Origin: Sparassis latifolia
Lineage: Eukaryota; Basidiomycota; Agaricomycetes; Polyporales; Sparassidaceae
DNA length: 64,000 nt
Assembly: GCA_018466975.1 (NCBI GenBank)
Contig: CM031557.1
Location: 2,170,001-2,234,000 of the forward strand
Reading direction: 5' to 3'
In this document: positions 12,685 through 23,870 of the stretch, one piece after another
Numbering within the stretch: the stretch's first letter is position 1
Layout of the letters: each line of letters opens with the position of its first letter
Notes under the pieces: generated by a model
Databases searched by the model: none
Told to the model about the DNA's origin: nothing
What the model saw: only the letters and a program-made list of their open reading frames with translations
Program-made: the position numbers and the translations under genes

Positions 12685-13579
12685 TCAGTTGTTTGCAGTC
12701 GCGTTCGTAGCATTCCCGCCATAGAACACTAAGGGTCGGATGCATCGTCAGCGAGAAGTTGAGTGGAAAACAAGCCGTGACTTACAGTAGTTCGAAGTGT
12801 ACTTGACGGAAATGTTCTGGCTCTGGCCGTAAGAACACTGCTCATGGAGCGTTCAGCAGGTTGAACTGCTCGAATTGGATAACGGTGAACTCACCGTTGA
12901 AGGAGGCTGGCCACCGATAGTGTTGAGCCGGAAGACCGTGCTCGCAATATCGCCCTCGACCCTGGTGACCTCGAGCCATGTAATATCTAGCGTGCTGTTA
13001 TCCGGCGAGGGCAACGTGCCGTTGGCCTTCGCGATGACGAACGCGTTGGAGACGCCCTCAAAAAAGCCTGACGACGTAAAGTCCCACTTGGGGCTCAAGC
13101 CACTGCCGGTGACAGGGTTCGGCACGAAGTAGTGCTGCGCAAGCACCTCGGGCGGGTTCGCGAAATGCAGGATGTCGATGATGTCGAGGATTGTGAAGCC
13201 ATCGTCGAGCGAGGTCCAGGCGTTGTAGAGCATGTTCGGGAGCGACTGGAAGAAGGACTCGTTTACGACGCAGGATACGTCGAACAACTCCGCCACCGCG
13301 CCGACATTTCTGTCAAAGGACTGCCGTCAATAACAAAGGGAAGTGTGAATAGGACTCACGTGAAAGTGTTGGACGAGGAACAGGTGTAATTTTGCACACC
13401 GAAGGCGAGGCCGATGTGGGATGGGCTCACGGCTGGCGGTATGACCAGTTGTGTCTGGTTCGAGGGAAGGCTAGGGATATACGACGAGATGTCACAACCG
13501 GCCGAGGGGTCCCAAGGAAAGACGATGCTCCGCTGGCGAAGAGTGCGCGAGTGGCATGAGAGAGGCCGAGGGCGACCAT
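12685..13579 (-). CDS. DUF3455 family protein, probably secreted
   Basis: Fungal extracellular DUF3455 protein of unknown function. The mature part reads CDISSYIPSLPSNQTQLVIP, GLAFGVQNYTC, an intron at about 13321-13359, then NVGAVAELFDVSCVVNE, QHYFVPNPVTGSGLSPKWDF, DITWLEVTRVEGDIASTVFR and GGQPPS. Two further introns follow, and the last exon ends FYGGNATNATANN, stop at 12685-12687. Many N-glycosylation sequons (NYT, NDS-like, NAT) fit secretion. The only nearby ATG (13577-13579) begins a hydrophobic, signal-like peptide (MVALGLSHATRALFASG), but this is one base out of frame with the mature domain, shifting in the TCTTTCC run near 13525. Either a base is missing in this sequence, a small intron is hidden there, or the start lies elsewhere. 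The rest is intact. Confidence 0.78.
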
Positions 13580-14673
13580 TGTTATGGATGATTAGTCGGG
13601 GGAAGGGAAGGTTGGCCGTAGAAGCAAAAAGCTGAGTATCGACGACGGTTATTCGCGCGGCTTATATGTGCGCGTCGGGATGGGCGCCGCAGACAATTGT
13701 GGTGAGACACGCCTCAAGGGGCGCGGCGCATGTATTGTTAGGGACGCACCGCCATTCTTCTCCAAACAGCGAATACATAACCGCGCCTTATTCGACATCC
13801 CCTTTCGGCGAGGCGCCGATTGGTTCGGCTACATTCAGTGGCTACTAGCGCCAGCTGAAACTTCGGGCATTCGTGATTCACTCCACTATACTCGCCTTCA
13901 AAAAGACGTACGCTGCGCAGTGCCGCTCAACGACCTCAGACTGGACGAAATTGCAAGATATCATATTCCACGATCAGCAGTTGACTTGCAATATACGCTG
14001 AAATTGAAGTGGGGAGTTGACACGCTCGTACTCAACGCTACTGACGCCATGCGGTTTGAACCGATGTCATGGATTCCATGGCAACGTCCTGGCCTATTTA
14101 GAACATGCGAAGGGCGTCTGAGAGTGTACGAATAGGGGCCGATGTGAAACAAGTACTTACTTACACTTTGAGCCTAAGTACTTACTGTACTCAACTCGTC
14201 GTGCAATCCAGTCGAGCGTGAGGCGCGTAGCTCGCAGCGTTTGAGTGGAGCCATATTCAAATTTATGGCAGGCAAATGGCAGGCCAAATAGAGCCAAAGA
14301 AGCCGCGGTCTTCCCTCCCGCTGCCAGCCTGAGCTGAGCGCACAGTATTGTTTCGTCACACCTGTCAGCCAGTGCGAATTGCCTTCATATACTGTTGGTG
14401 TTTGGAGGACCAATCTGCATCTCAGATCGATGATCTGACGCTTCGAGTCGGTATCCTGTTCGATCTTCACAGATGTACTTGGACTCTGAAGTCTCTCCGA
14501 CGTTGGCGCGGTAGAACTGACGGAATCTGGTGTAGGAGCAACTGGATCACTGATTGAAGATCAACACTCTTTCTAGTGAGTATCTCCAGTCTCAGTGTCG
14601 TAGCAGCGGAAAACTTAGTTTCCCTCCTGTATTGCGGTGTAGTATCCACAAATTCCGTAACATACCAGTCGCG
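13580..14673. other. Divergent intergenic region between the DUF3455 and GPI12 genes
   Basis: About 1.1 kb between two diverging genes, so it should hold both promoters. A plus-strand ORF of 155 codons (13668-14135) has no recognisable domain, starts inside the DUF3455 upstream region, and is probably chance. A TTATATG motif near 13661 could serve as the TATA box of the minus-strand gene. Confidence 0.45.
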
Positions 14674-15660
14674 ATGCCCAGTGCGCCCGGCATCCTGCTT
14701 AAACTCTTCATCCTCCCAATCATCCTCAGCATCCTCGTCTTCCCCTTCCAGTCCAACGTACATATTTTGTTTCCTCGCGAATCAAAGCCTCCACGTTTCC
14801 TGCTGCTCACGGCTCACCCGGATGACGAGTGCATGTTCTTTGCGCCTACTCTACTTGGGCTGCTTGCGGTCCACAGCGATCCTGAGGTGTATTCATTGTG
14901 CCTCTCCGTGGGCAATGCGGACGGCTTAGGAGCGATACGAAGAAACGAGCTTCAACGAAGTCTGGATATCCTGGGCGTGCCAGGAGGGAGACGATGGGCC
15001 CTTGATAGACCGTACAGGTGATATCATCATGCATGTATTCGCACGTCTCAGACATTGTTTTCCCGCATATAGCGATTTACAGGATAATATCACCATACAA
15101 TGGGATTACGGTGCTCTTGCACAGGCTATTCTGCCGTATATTCTTGAACACAACATAACCACGGTGCGTCTTGCTCTGAATTCATCCTGCCCTTTGCCCT
15201 GAGGTTGGCGCAGATCCTCACGTTCGATTATCATGGCGTCTCCTCACACCCAAACCACATATCGCTACCATACGGTGCAACGCAATTAATTACTTCCCTA
15301 TATTCGTCGCCAGACACATATGGAGGTGCTCCGCGCCTCTTCTCGCTCGTCACAACGTCGCTGTTCAATAAATACACTGGTCCGCTTGCGCCCACCCTCG
15401 TCAGACTCAGGATATTGTCTGCACTAGTGCTAGACCACTTAGTACCAGACAATGGCCTGGGCACTTATGGGAACTCGTCTGTTTTCATATCAGGCATCTC
15501 CGGGTACAAGGCTGCACTACATGCCATGATGCAGCACCGATCCCAATTGGTGTGGTTCCGATGGCTCTACGTCGCGTTCTCGCGATACATGTGGACCAAT
15601 GAATGGATCGAGATTACACCATGCTGCGTTGAACCAGTACCAGCTGCAGGCGACAAGTAG
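14674..15660 (+). CDS. GPI12: N-acetylglucosaminyl-phosphatidylinositol de-N-acetylase (PIG-L/Gpi12)
   Basis: Catalyses the second step of GPI-anchor synthesis, deacetylating GlcNAc-PI on the ER membrane. The ATG at 14674 is followed by a hydrophobic N-terminal anchor (about residues 7-25). The metal-binding motif AHPDDE is at about residues 47-52. LCLSVGNADGLGAIRRNEL is the conserved second block. Intron 1 runs from about 15016 to 15070. Exon 2 reads SDLQDNITIQWDYGALAQAI. Intron 2 runs from about 15162 to 15213. Exon 3 opens with ILTFDYHGVSSHPNHIS, which carries the second zinc-ligand histidine cluster, and ends after WFRWLYVAFSRYMWTNEW with the stop at 15658-15660. All catalytic motifs are present and the length fits the family. 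It is convergent with the next gene, with only 36 bp between the stops. Confidence 0.92.
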
Positions 15661-15696
15661 TAATTAATTTGACTTATAGATATACCATTGTGAGCA

Positions 15697-16338
15697 TCAT
15701 TGTGAGAGGCCTACGTGATGTGTGCTGTTCTTCGTCCCTGATATGAGGCTCGCTATCCAGTTTCTGAGCCAGTTCACTCCATATCCGTCGATCTTTGGGG
15801 TACCTGTGGTGCGGGACGTACCGCGAGACCACCAGCTTCCAATGCGTGTGCGGAATGACGACGCTATAGGCCAATAGAAATAACCCATTATTCCCCTGCA
15901 TGACACTGCGAGTTCAACCTCGATGAGTAGGCTGCACGAAGCAAGGACGTACCATATGAATGGTCCGATAATTTGCTCTCGCGCTGTGTACCAGATAACA
16001 GGACCCCACTGTATATGGATCACTTCTCCAGGCGAACTCGGCGCGTCGGTACTTCCAGCAACTTCATCCTCTACGTGCCAACCCTCTACCGCTTTACCCT
16101 TCCCCTTGCGGTCACGGAGCGGCTCCTCAGCCGACTTGCGCTCGACGCGCACGTACGGCGCGACAAGTCGCAGATAACTTTGTTCAAAGCGAAGGTCGGG
16201 AAGGGGGACGACGCGGCGGTGCGGTGCATGATGGTCTTCCACGACACGTTCCTCCTCGATAGACTGTCGGAGATACTCGTAGTAGATCCTGTCCATGTCC
16301 TCCTTGCTGTGGCCTGCAGCAGGCTTCGCGGATGGCAT
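15697..16338 (-). CDS. Hypothetical protein with C-terminal hydrophobic segment
   Basis: Not assigned to a family. The first ATG in frame is at 16336-16338; the frame opens a little further up without an ATG. The N-terminal half is hydrophilic and charged (KEDMDRIYYEYLRQSIEEER, DRKGKGKAVEGW). An intron of about 54 bp at 15904-15957, with GTACGT donor and CAG acceptor, joins PFIW to GIMGYFYWPIASS, which forms a short hydrophobic, probably membrane-inserted segment. The tail (RIGSWWSRG, YGVNWLRNWIASLI) is amphipathic. Reading straight through the intron also stays open because its length is a multiple of three. Possibly a small organelle or ER membrane protein; that is inference only. Confidence 0.6.
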   Translation of the reverse strand: MPSAKPAAGHSKEDMDRIYYEYLRQSIEEERVVEDHHAPHRRVVPLPDLRFEQSYLRLVAPYVRVERKSAEEPLRDRKGKGKAVEGWHVEDEVAGSTDAPSSPGEVIHIQWGPVIWYTAREQIIGPFIWYVLASCSLLIEVELAVSCRGIMGYFYWPIASSFRTRIGSWWSRGTSRTTGTPKIDGYGVNWLRNWIASLISGTKNSTHHVGLSQ

Positions 16339-16499
16339 GGCTGTGAACGGCGCTGAACGACTAAGGCTCTGAACGCTTGCCGAGGATGCGTTCACCGAGT
16401 CACATGACCTTATACCATCTATATCAAACTGTGCCGGATGCCTTCATGACACAAGACTTGCAAATTTTCTGGCCGGTCTTCACCCAAAGTTCTGGACTA

Positions 16500-19400
16500 A
16501 GCCAGGAGACATTTCCCTGCAGGGGGGTGCACAAGGCTGATGTGTTTGCATTCTTGGCCTCTCAAGGATCTATATACAGTCACCTGCTCAGTTATACACC
16601 AAAAATTAAAAAAATTACCATGCTTCTTCATGAGCAAGGTTTGAAATTTTGAGTAGGTAGAAAATTTCATACATGTATGAAGAACTCACAAACCAAGTAT
16701 TGAAAGGATTGAAGAGAATTTGAGGGAGATATCATCAGAATATGGGTGTATAAGTGGGTGATTTGAGACCAAAAATAGAAGTCTAATTTACATCCTTAGA
16801 AAGAACACAAGCTTCCACAACATTAATGGCGATTCAACTGTGCTCAATGAGACAAAATGTCTACATTGGAAGCTATGGAACATTTTGGTAGCAAAATCTA
16901 ATTAATTTTATAGATTTGGCCTCAGCTATGCCTGCAACAAAAGTGTATAAACCAGTGGTGGTGTTTAACTCAGCAGGTGATAACTGTAAACCCATATGTT
17001 TTAGTCCCCAACTACAAGGGCTTGTGTCTTGCAAGATTTCCTCACTATTCCCAGTACCAATTTACTGTTAAGCCTTGAGTCTGGTCTGTCATCTGTGGAG
17101 TGATATTGCTAATATCTACTTGCAGACTATCAAAGGCTTTAGTGCCCATTGCCAATGTAGGCTACTAGAACTGCAGACTGCTTGTTGATATTTAAATGAT
17201 GGATCTTCCTATAAGTAAAATAATATTAGTGTGAGAGATAACTTTTGCAATATTCAAACAGAAGGGGAAATACATGCTTGTGCACCTTTCAGTGGAACTG
17301 CATTCTTTAAATGAAGGGGAAACTGTCAATCCAGACCTTAAAAACCCTAGTAATTTGGCCAAGCTTGATCTGAAATATGAAGAAAGACCTAAGGAATTTC
17401 TTCAAGAGGCAATAATGAAACATTGAAATAACTATATGATGGAGTCAGTGAGTTTAGTGACCTGTATTATGTTTATAAGCTTAATTAGTTTATTATACAG
17501 TGAAGAAATATGATGCTATTCAGTTTCAGCTATCAAATGATGGGATAATATAGCACATACTTTTGGTAGCAGGTCTTCTAATATATAATACAGACAACAT
17601 TAACGAGAATGTGATACATCTCATTGAGGCTATTAGTTATTATAAGATGGTTGACTCCATCCACATCAAATGTTTGAACCAAGAACTTCACAGTAAGCCA
17701 GCAGCTGACTTCATTATATATAAACTGTCTGATGTGATTTATGCACAGTTCTTCATGATAATATGCATATGCAAGCTTTAAGCAGCAGTGACTTTGTAAA
17801 TATGGCCTCTGGGCGACTGAATCATATCATTGCAGCCTGGAAACATGTGACAGCTAAGCTAAACCACATGTACAATCTTATCATACATGTTGCCTCCACC
17901 TCATTAGACCTTTATCACTGCCTCACCCACTGACTACCATATGTAGTCTACTCTTTCAGTGAGCCTGTACTGCTGTCTTTGTGTGCTATGTCATCCTCTG
18001 TGCACTTAACAATAGAGGGTGCTGGTCAATAATACTCACATATGCTAAAGATATATAATAGCTGGAGAAAGATACCAGGCAATTAGGCACATCATATGAA
18101 TAATTGAAGATAATGTCCTATGTTAAGAAGATTCTGCATGAGCTGACCTAGGATGCTATCTTCACATTTTGCTCCACACTTTTCACAATTCTGGATATAA
18201 ACCTGTATATGCATGCAGAAGGTGAGTTATAGGATTAGCCTGTTTTAAAGTCCAACTCATCATATTATTTCTGTTAATCTGAGCAGAGTCCAAACTCCAG
18301 AATCCCAGTTTTGATAAAGTAAAGTATCCTGATTATGTGAATATTGCCAATAATATTACTTTTAGAGGTGGTTCATACACCTTCTGAGCAAGTAAAATAT
18401 AAAGCTCTCATTGAGCAGGATTAGACTGAGGCAATGTCTCAGCCAGTGATGAAGAAAAATAAGCTCTCAGTGCTAACATCCAGCATGCTTGGAGTGAACT
18501 TGCAATGGCCTCACAGTATGTCTATTGATGTTATTAACTGTGTGTTTCAGCTAATCATTATCATTATTGATCATTCTAGCATATCAAGCTCATGTTAGAA
18601 GACAACCATTATAAAGAAAGTATCCTCAAGAGTGAATATGATGTGCATTTTTCTGCCTACCATAAAGTAAGCATCTTTATTATAAATAACATGTTCTGTA
18701 TTAAAGTTAAAAAATACACAATGTGTGCAAAGACTTTGAAGTGTGCAAAGTCCTTCAAGAAGATATGGAATATGTTTGAGAAGGTCTCTTATGAATTGAC
18801 AAGAACATACCTACATGAGGTACTATATGTCAGTATTGATCCTTCTAGATGCTCACCTTATCTACTACCACAGATAGTCATATTTTCATCTATGCCTTGT
18901 TTATAAACATACAAATGCATACAAGCTCACAGCTGATCATTGGACAAGCAATTGTCAGTGTAAGATAAGCATGTCTAACATCTGATGCTTAAAAAGACAT
19001 GAAATCAGCATGGTGCTGTAGGACCTATCCAGAAGTCTCATAAAGGTACTTCTGTAGATGAACATATGCTTCAACTCATGACTGTGAATGATGATGAGGA
19101 CAATTCCAAGCTCCCAGCACCATACCCTGTTTTGACCTATGTGGTCCCAAATACTATATTATTATGATCACTCTGGCAGTCACACATAACACAGGCCTCA
19201 TTCTCACTAGTATTTGGCCAGTATCACATTGTCACTAAGCTCTCCACTGCCTGATAGGGCATGTCACACCAGTTTTTGAGCCTCTCACACCCATTTTTTG
19301 CCACCTGCAGTGCTGTCAGGTCAATGTGTCACACATCTCTGAGCTGCCTGCCATGTCACTAGACTGAAACTTTTGATCACATGTCACACCTAACACCAGA

Positions 19401-19920
19401 CTGGTTGTAATGATATAGTCTATCTGAGCCTCAGCCAGACCCTCTTATAGTGAAGGCACTCAAGATCAGGATACTTTGAACTATACCCCCACCCTTACCC
19501 TCTAATATCCTTATCCTTCACCAGAGGTAAGGGTATGAGTAAGAGTACTAAACTCTGAGAGTATACCCCTTAATATCTTTCTTATTTAAGGAAATAACAT
19601 TGTAAACATTAAGTATAAGGCTTGTAACAGTCTTCTTTTCCCTTTGGAGCTTCTGTAAACATAGTTTAAGACTGTATCTAGGCTGTACTTAGGCTTTATT
19701 CATCATACAGTTACTGCTTACATTCTATATGCTATATGCAGTGATACCCTTCAGGGGTACAAGTGTTTGAAAGTTCATACCCCTACTCTTACCCTCTAAT
19801 ACCCTTACCTCTGACTCTTGAGAGTTATCCCTACCCCTGCTCTGCACTATGATAAATCCATCACAGCAAGTTTGTAGTGCAATATTGCAAGCAGAAGAAA
19901 ATGCTGATACTTCCACATGG
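16500..19920. repeat. CpG-depleted, AT-rich block, probably a decayed mobile element
   Basis: By eye only about three CpG dinucleotides occur in 3.4 kb (near 16829, 17603 and 17814), while TG and CA are abundant. Flanking DNA has normal CpG. This is the signature expected from long-term cytosine methylation and deamination of a silenced element. Short open fragments exist (e.g. 17563-17781 and 18592-18906) with no recognised domain. Near the right end a C-rich direct repeat occurs twice, at about 19483-19516 and 19772-19812 (core TTACCCTCTAATA), and could mark terminal repeats. No functional gene is supported. Confidence 0.65.
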
Positions 19921-22018
19921 AGACCGGTGAAGCGAGCTCTTTATATAGGTCAGACTGACGCCTCGATTTGCTGAGGCACAGTGAAAAGCGCCTGCTGGCT
20001 AGGGCGTTGCCCAAGTGCCCACCTGTCAGCCGACCATAGCTAGCATGACTCGTACTACACACACACATGCTACATGGCCAATCAAGAGTGAGTCATATGC
20101 TACACGATGCGGCATGGCGATACAGTCGGGTGGGATCAGCCTTAGTAGGAACAGGCGGCAACGCCTGCACTGGCCAATCACCTTTCACCGATCGCTTACC
20201 GCAAACAATATTTACTAGGAGTATACTCTTAGTTGGCGTGGATCGTGACCACAACACCACTTTTACCACTGTTAGCGCTTGTGACTTCAGGCCGTTTCTA
20301 CGGTTACACCATGGTTGCCTCATGATACGGGCTTATAGACACAAGTCAGATATGGCAAAGGTAATTAAATTATCAAGCTGAAGAAAGAAACTAATTAAAC
20401 GCGTATTGCGCAGAGAAAACATTCGCGCGTCTTCAGCCCTAAACCACTAAGCCACAACACCCATGCACCGTCGCAGCACTCACCACACTATTCTCCCTGC
20501 CAGTCCTCACGCTCTACAACAGCTACGTGAATTGGGAGGCGTCTCCATAGTAGACGCCTCAACTTCAGAGTCATGCTCTTGGAGCGAACTCCAAATATAT
20601 GCGTTTACACTCGATTTAGCAGTCTTGTGCTCGATTGTCAATCTCTTTGAGTACTACTTGCCCGTATTATGCTAAATTATAGAGCCCGAATGACTAAGTT
20701 GGTTAAGGGTAGTAAATCCCTAGATTAATAAAATTCTTAATTTTACGGCCACATGCCCTATACCACGTTGTGGAGCTGAGACGTGAGCCTAGTGCAGTCA
20801 GTAACTTGTCGAAATAATCTATCAATTCGGTTCTATTGTGGGGTGTTGCGTCGAGATGGGTTAGTCTTATCAGTGGTGGGGGTTCAGGCGGGGCCAGGCA
20901 GCATCAGCAGTATCTATGGACCGATCGGGGATGGGTGCAGGTGCGCGATGCGCGCAGAGTGCTGGTGGGGAGAAGTCGCAGGATTCGCCCCTGCGACTTC
21001 TCGGGTGCGCGTACGTATTGATTCGGGGCTGCAATGATCAATATAAGAGTCAGATGGTTATCGCAAGGTAGAGGAACTAATCATAAGCAAGCAAGCAAGC
21101 ATGGTATTCGCATCATAGTTACATGATGGGTGGATGATTGGTGGTGCTGCCGGCCGGCTCGACGAGGTGCTTCAGCATGCCTCCCGCAGGTGCTCCCCTT
21201 AGTCATACTCAGACTGCCGACACTATGAGATGCAAGCAGCGTTAAGTGATACTGCAGGGGTTAGAAAACCACAGCTTTAAAATGAGTAGCTACCGGCCCC
21301 TAGCAAATCTGATGATAACAACTGTTCAAATAATGACTCCTAACCGAAAACCAGCATAGCAAGAGCAACTGTCAAGTAGCTTGAATCGAACCAATAGTGC
21401 TGTTGCTCCAATTTTGCATACATGCCTTGATTGAGCCAGTCGAGAAGCGCTCCTGTAGAGCCCAAATCTGCCAACCCGGCGTGGCGCCTGTGTGTGGAGA
21501 GGCAGGTGACGAGATTCCATGGCTGTGGCCTAGCCACACAGAGATGTTGGCCTTGTATGTCTATAGACAGCAATGTGACGATAAAAAACCAATTCTTGCA
21601 GTGGTATGTCCTCCGTCAACATGGTCCAAGTATGATGCTCAGAATTAGAGAAGTCTTCCCAGAGCACCTGCCAGAGCTGGTCCTTAGCATTATTTTACCT
21701 AAGACCTGAGCCGCTAGGGGTTAAGTGAGTCGTTTTTAGCGTTGCAGCAGCTTTTCAGGCATGGTCTCTATAAAGGCACTGCGCGCTAGTAATTGCATTA
21801 CTTTGCAAAGCATATGACATATTTCACAGTTTGAACAGTAAAGGGTGCTAAGAAAATTGATTCAATCTAAATAACGAACAAATATATGAAAAACTCCCAT
21901 CTCAACTTGCAATCTGGTACCTGAGATAACATGTTCGGATGGTTTCGTAGTTGTGAGTAAGTTTAGGAGCGGTAGTGCTGATTGTAGCGTGTGTCATGAT
22001 GTCTTGTCGCCCAAGTCC
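19921..22018. other. Gene-poor stretch with repeat copy; no supported gene
   Basis: Apart from the hairpin repeat copy at 20826-21232 listed separately, nothing is recognised. A minus-strand ORF at 21340-21573 has a natural-looking end (LLDWLNQGMYAKLEQQHYWF) but no neighbouring exon or family match; it may be a gene fragment. tRNA A-box-like words near 20440 (minus) and 20697 (plus) lack partners. Confidence 0.4.
20826..21232 (+). repeat. Hairpin repeat family, copy A
   Basis: About 400 bp closely matching the array at 30.7-31.8 kb. It begins TTCTATTGTGGGGTGTTGCG and ends near CAGACTGCCGACACTATGA. It contains a perfect inverted repeat at 20970-21002: arm GAGAAGTCGCAGG, loop ATTCGCC, arm CCTGCGACTTCTC. 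No coding potential. Confidence 0.85.
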
Positions 22019-22594
22019 TTAGTCGTCGATAGCGCCATTGAGAGCATCGGCAAAGGTGATGCCAGCCTTCTTTGTGTCAATCACATCCGGAACAACGTCC
22101 CCAGCAAGCACCTCGGGGCTGACATTCTCGATCTTATCATCCAAAGCAGTGACAGTCTCAAGAGACTTTCCCTCAAAAGATGTCACCTGAATGATCGTGG
22201 ACCCGACAGTATCACCATCTTGATGAAGGCCAAGCCTCTTAATCGTGCTGATAGCAGCTGCCGTAGCATCCTCAGTGTTCTCCCATCCCTCGGGCTTAGA
22301 GTAGAAGAAGATCACAGGGATATTGTCTGTTGTTGCCTGTATGCCAAATGTGGCAAGGAGATTGGCAAAGTGGGTTGGTGGGAGGATAGCAGCATCCACA
22401 ATGGTCTTTTTCTGAGCTGTCTCGATGTGCTCATTGAACTCCTCAAGCGACTCAAAAGTGGCACTGAAACCAAGGCTGGGGATAACAAAATCGATATTGC
22501 TGTCGATCTTGAGTGCATCAACAACGTGGCTGCAGGTGACCTTGGCGGTCTCAGGGCTGGAATCGGCCAAGGCAAAGATGATTTGGTAAGACAT
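22019..22594 (-). CDS. Hypothetical protein, 191 residues, single exon
   Basis: An intact ATG-to-stop frame with natural amino acid composition (MSYQIIFALADSSPETAKVT ... ITFADALNGAIDD). A TATA box (GTATAAAAAG on the minus strand) lies about 130 bp upstream of the ATG, near 22727. The protein is acidic and has no signal peptide or membrane segment. It has alternating hydrophobic strands and Ser/Thr-rich turns, suggesting a soluble alpha/beta fold. Not recognised as a known family. It sits alone in repeat-rich DNA, with the CpG-depleted block and a hairpin repeat to its left and a broken NAD-kinase-like gene to its right. The intact frame and promoter suggest an expressed, possibly lineage-restricted gene. 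Confidence 0.7.
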   Translation of the reverse strand: MSYQIIFALADSSPETAKVTCSHVVDALKIDSNIDFVIPSLGFSATFESLEEFNEHIETAQKKTIVDAAILPPTHFANLLATFGIQATTDNIPVIFFYSKPEGWENTEDATAAAISTIKRLGLHQDGDTVGSTIIQVTSFEGKSLETVTALDDKIENVSPEVLAGDVVPDVIDTKKAGITFADALNGAIDD

Positions 22595-23870
22595 GTTGAG
22601 TAGTGGTTGATGTGGAAATTGTGTCGTGGATAAAGCGATGCAGTAAGAGACAGAAGCTGGTGGTATTGAAGAAGATGATCAAGTGCGATGGTATCGTTTC
22701 AACTGGGTGGGAAAGTGCAGCTTTTTATACACCACTTCAATCATCAGGCCTGGACTTAGATACCTCTTGGATGCACTGCCCCAATTTTGGGAGGCGTGAA
22801 TAGTATCCATGTAGCATCATCAGAAGGCTGTCTAGTGAGGCAGCTGCCGAGGCCCAGTAAGCTGCGGATGAAGATGAGGCCTCCAGCGGCGCTTTGCAAC
22901 CACACAGCCGCTTGGAGGATGCGCTTGGCGATGAGTCACACTACAGCTGCCCGCGCACAATCTACTGAGCTAAACTAGTTTGGTAGCACCGAAGCTTTCC
23001 TAGTTGTGGAACAGAAGAAACTTTAGTTCCTATTGGCTGATTTACGGCAATCCTCTCAGCCGCGATGCTCGTCCATTGCAGCCACGTCGCTAAGCCATGC
23101 GATCGCCAACTGCTACTAGCGCACGAACAAGTTATTTTTAGCCTTTCATCAGCCATTAAGCGTTCTAGGTGTACCTCTCACCCTTCTATAAGCTGATGTA
23201 GCTAAGCAAGGCGTACTGCAGGTCCAGGGCTCTATTGAACTATCAATTAAAGTAACAAATATGGCTCAGTAGTGGTTATCTTGGAGTAATTGTGAGAAGT
23301 TGCACCTTGCTCCAAGCTCCGCCACTGCTTGGAGGCTGACCACAATTAATAAACCTATGCACTGCCTTGCCTTCCTACAGGGCTACTCCATAAGTCTACT
23401 TTGGCTACACGAGGGCCTTCATTTATTGAGACGTTATTTTTAGATTTTGTTTGAACTGAACGGACTAAGTGCTGTGCAAGTGATAGACTACGGCCGCAGC
23501 ATATTCTTTTCGTTCCATGTCTACTTCACGGATTCTAATCAGGACAAATGAGCAGCTGAGGCAAAAGGTTGTACTGATGTAGACGCTTTTGTTCTTGAAC
23601 AGGAAATATTTGTGCCTCGCTACTGCTGATCAAGTGGCCACAAATTTGTTTGAATTAGTTGGGGCCATGGCGAAATCCCATCTAAAGCTTTAAGCTGTCA
23701 TATTGCAATCCTACAGCAGGCAATCTTCTATCAATGATAAAAAATTGTCAGAGAATTCTATTTAGTCTATAGTATGCAAGAAACTTTTGAGATGTCCATA
23801 TATACAAGAGTCTCAACTTGCCGTTTTAAGCGGCAGCATCTGATACCACTTAATACACAATGTCGCTAAC
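22595..23870. other. Intergenic, promoter of the 191-residue gene, then nothing recognised
   Basis: The first 150 bp hold the TATA region of the minus-strand gene. The remaining 1.1 kb shows no ORF over 65 codons, no repeat seen elsewhere in the window, and no RNA gene. Confidence 0.5.

Noticed and set aside
13668..14135. 155-codon plus-strand ORF
   Set aside because: Lies in the divergent promoter region, with no domain and no splice or promoter support.
16500..19920. Assignment of the CpG-depleted block to a named retroelement
   Set aside because: No reverse transcriptase, integrase or RNase H motif could be read in any frame.
20690..20740. tRNA A-box-like AGTTGGTTAAGG (SINE candidate)
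   Set aside because: No B box at proper distance and no repeated copies in the window.
21360..21440. tRNA-like B box GGTTCGATTC on the minus strand
   Set aside because: No matching acceptor or anticodon stem and the A box is poor; it lies inside a possible coding fragment.
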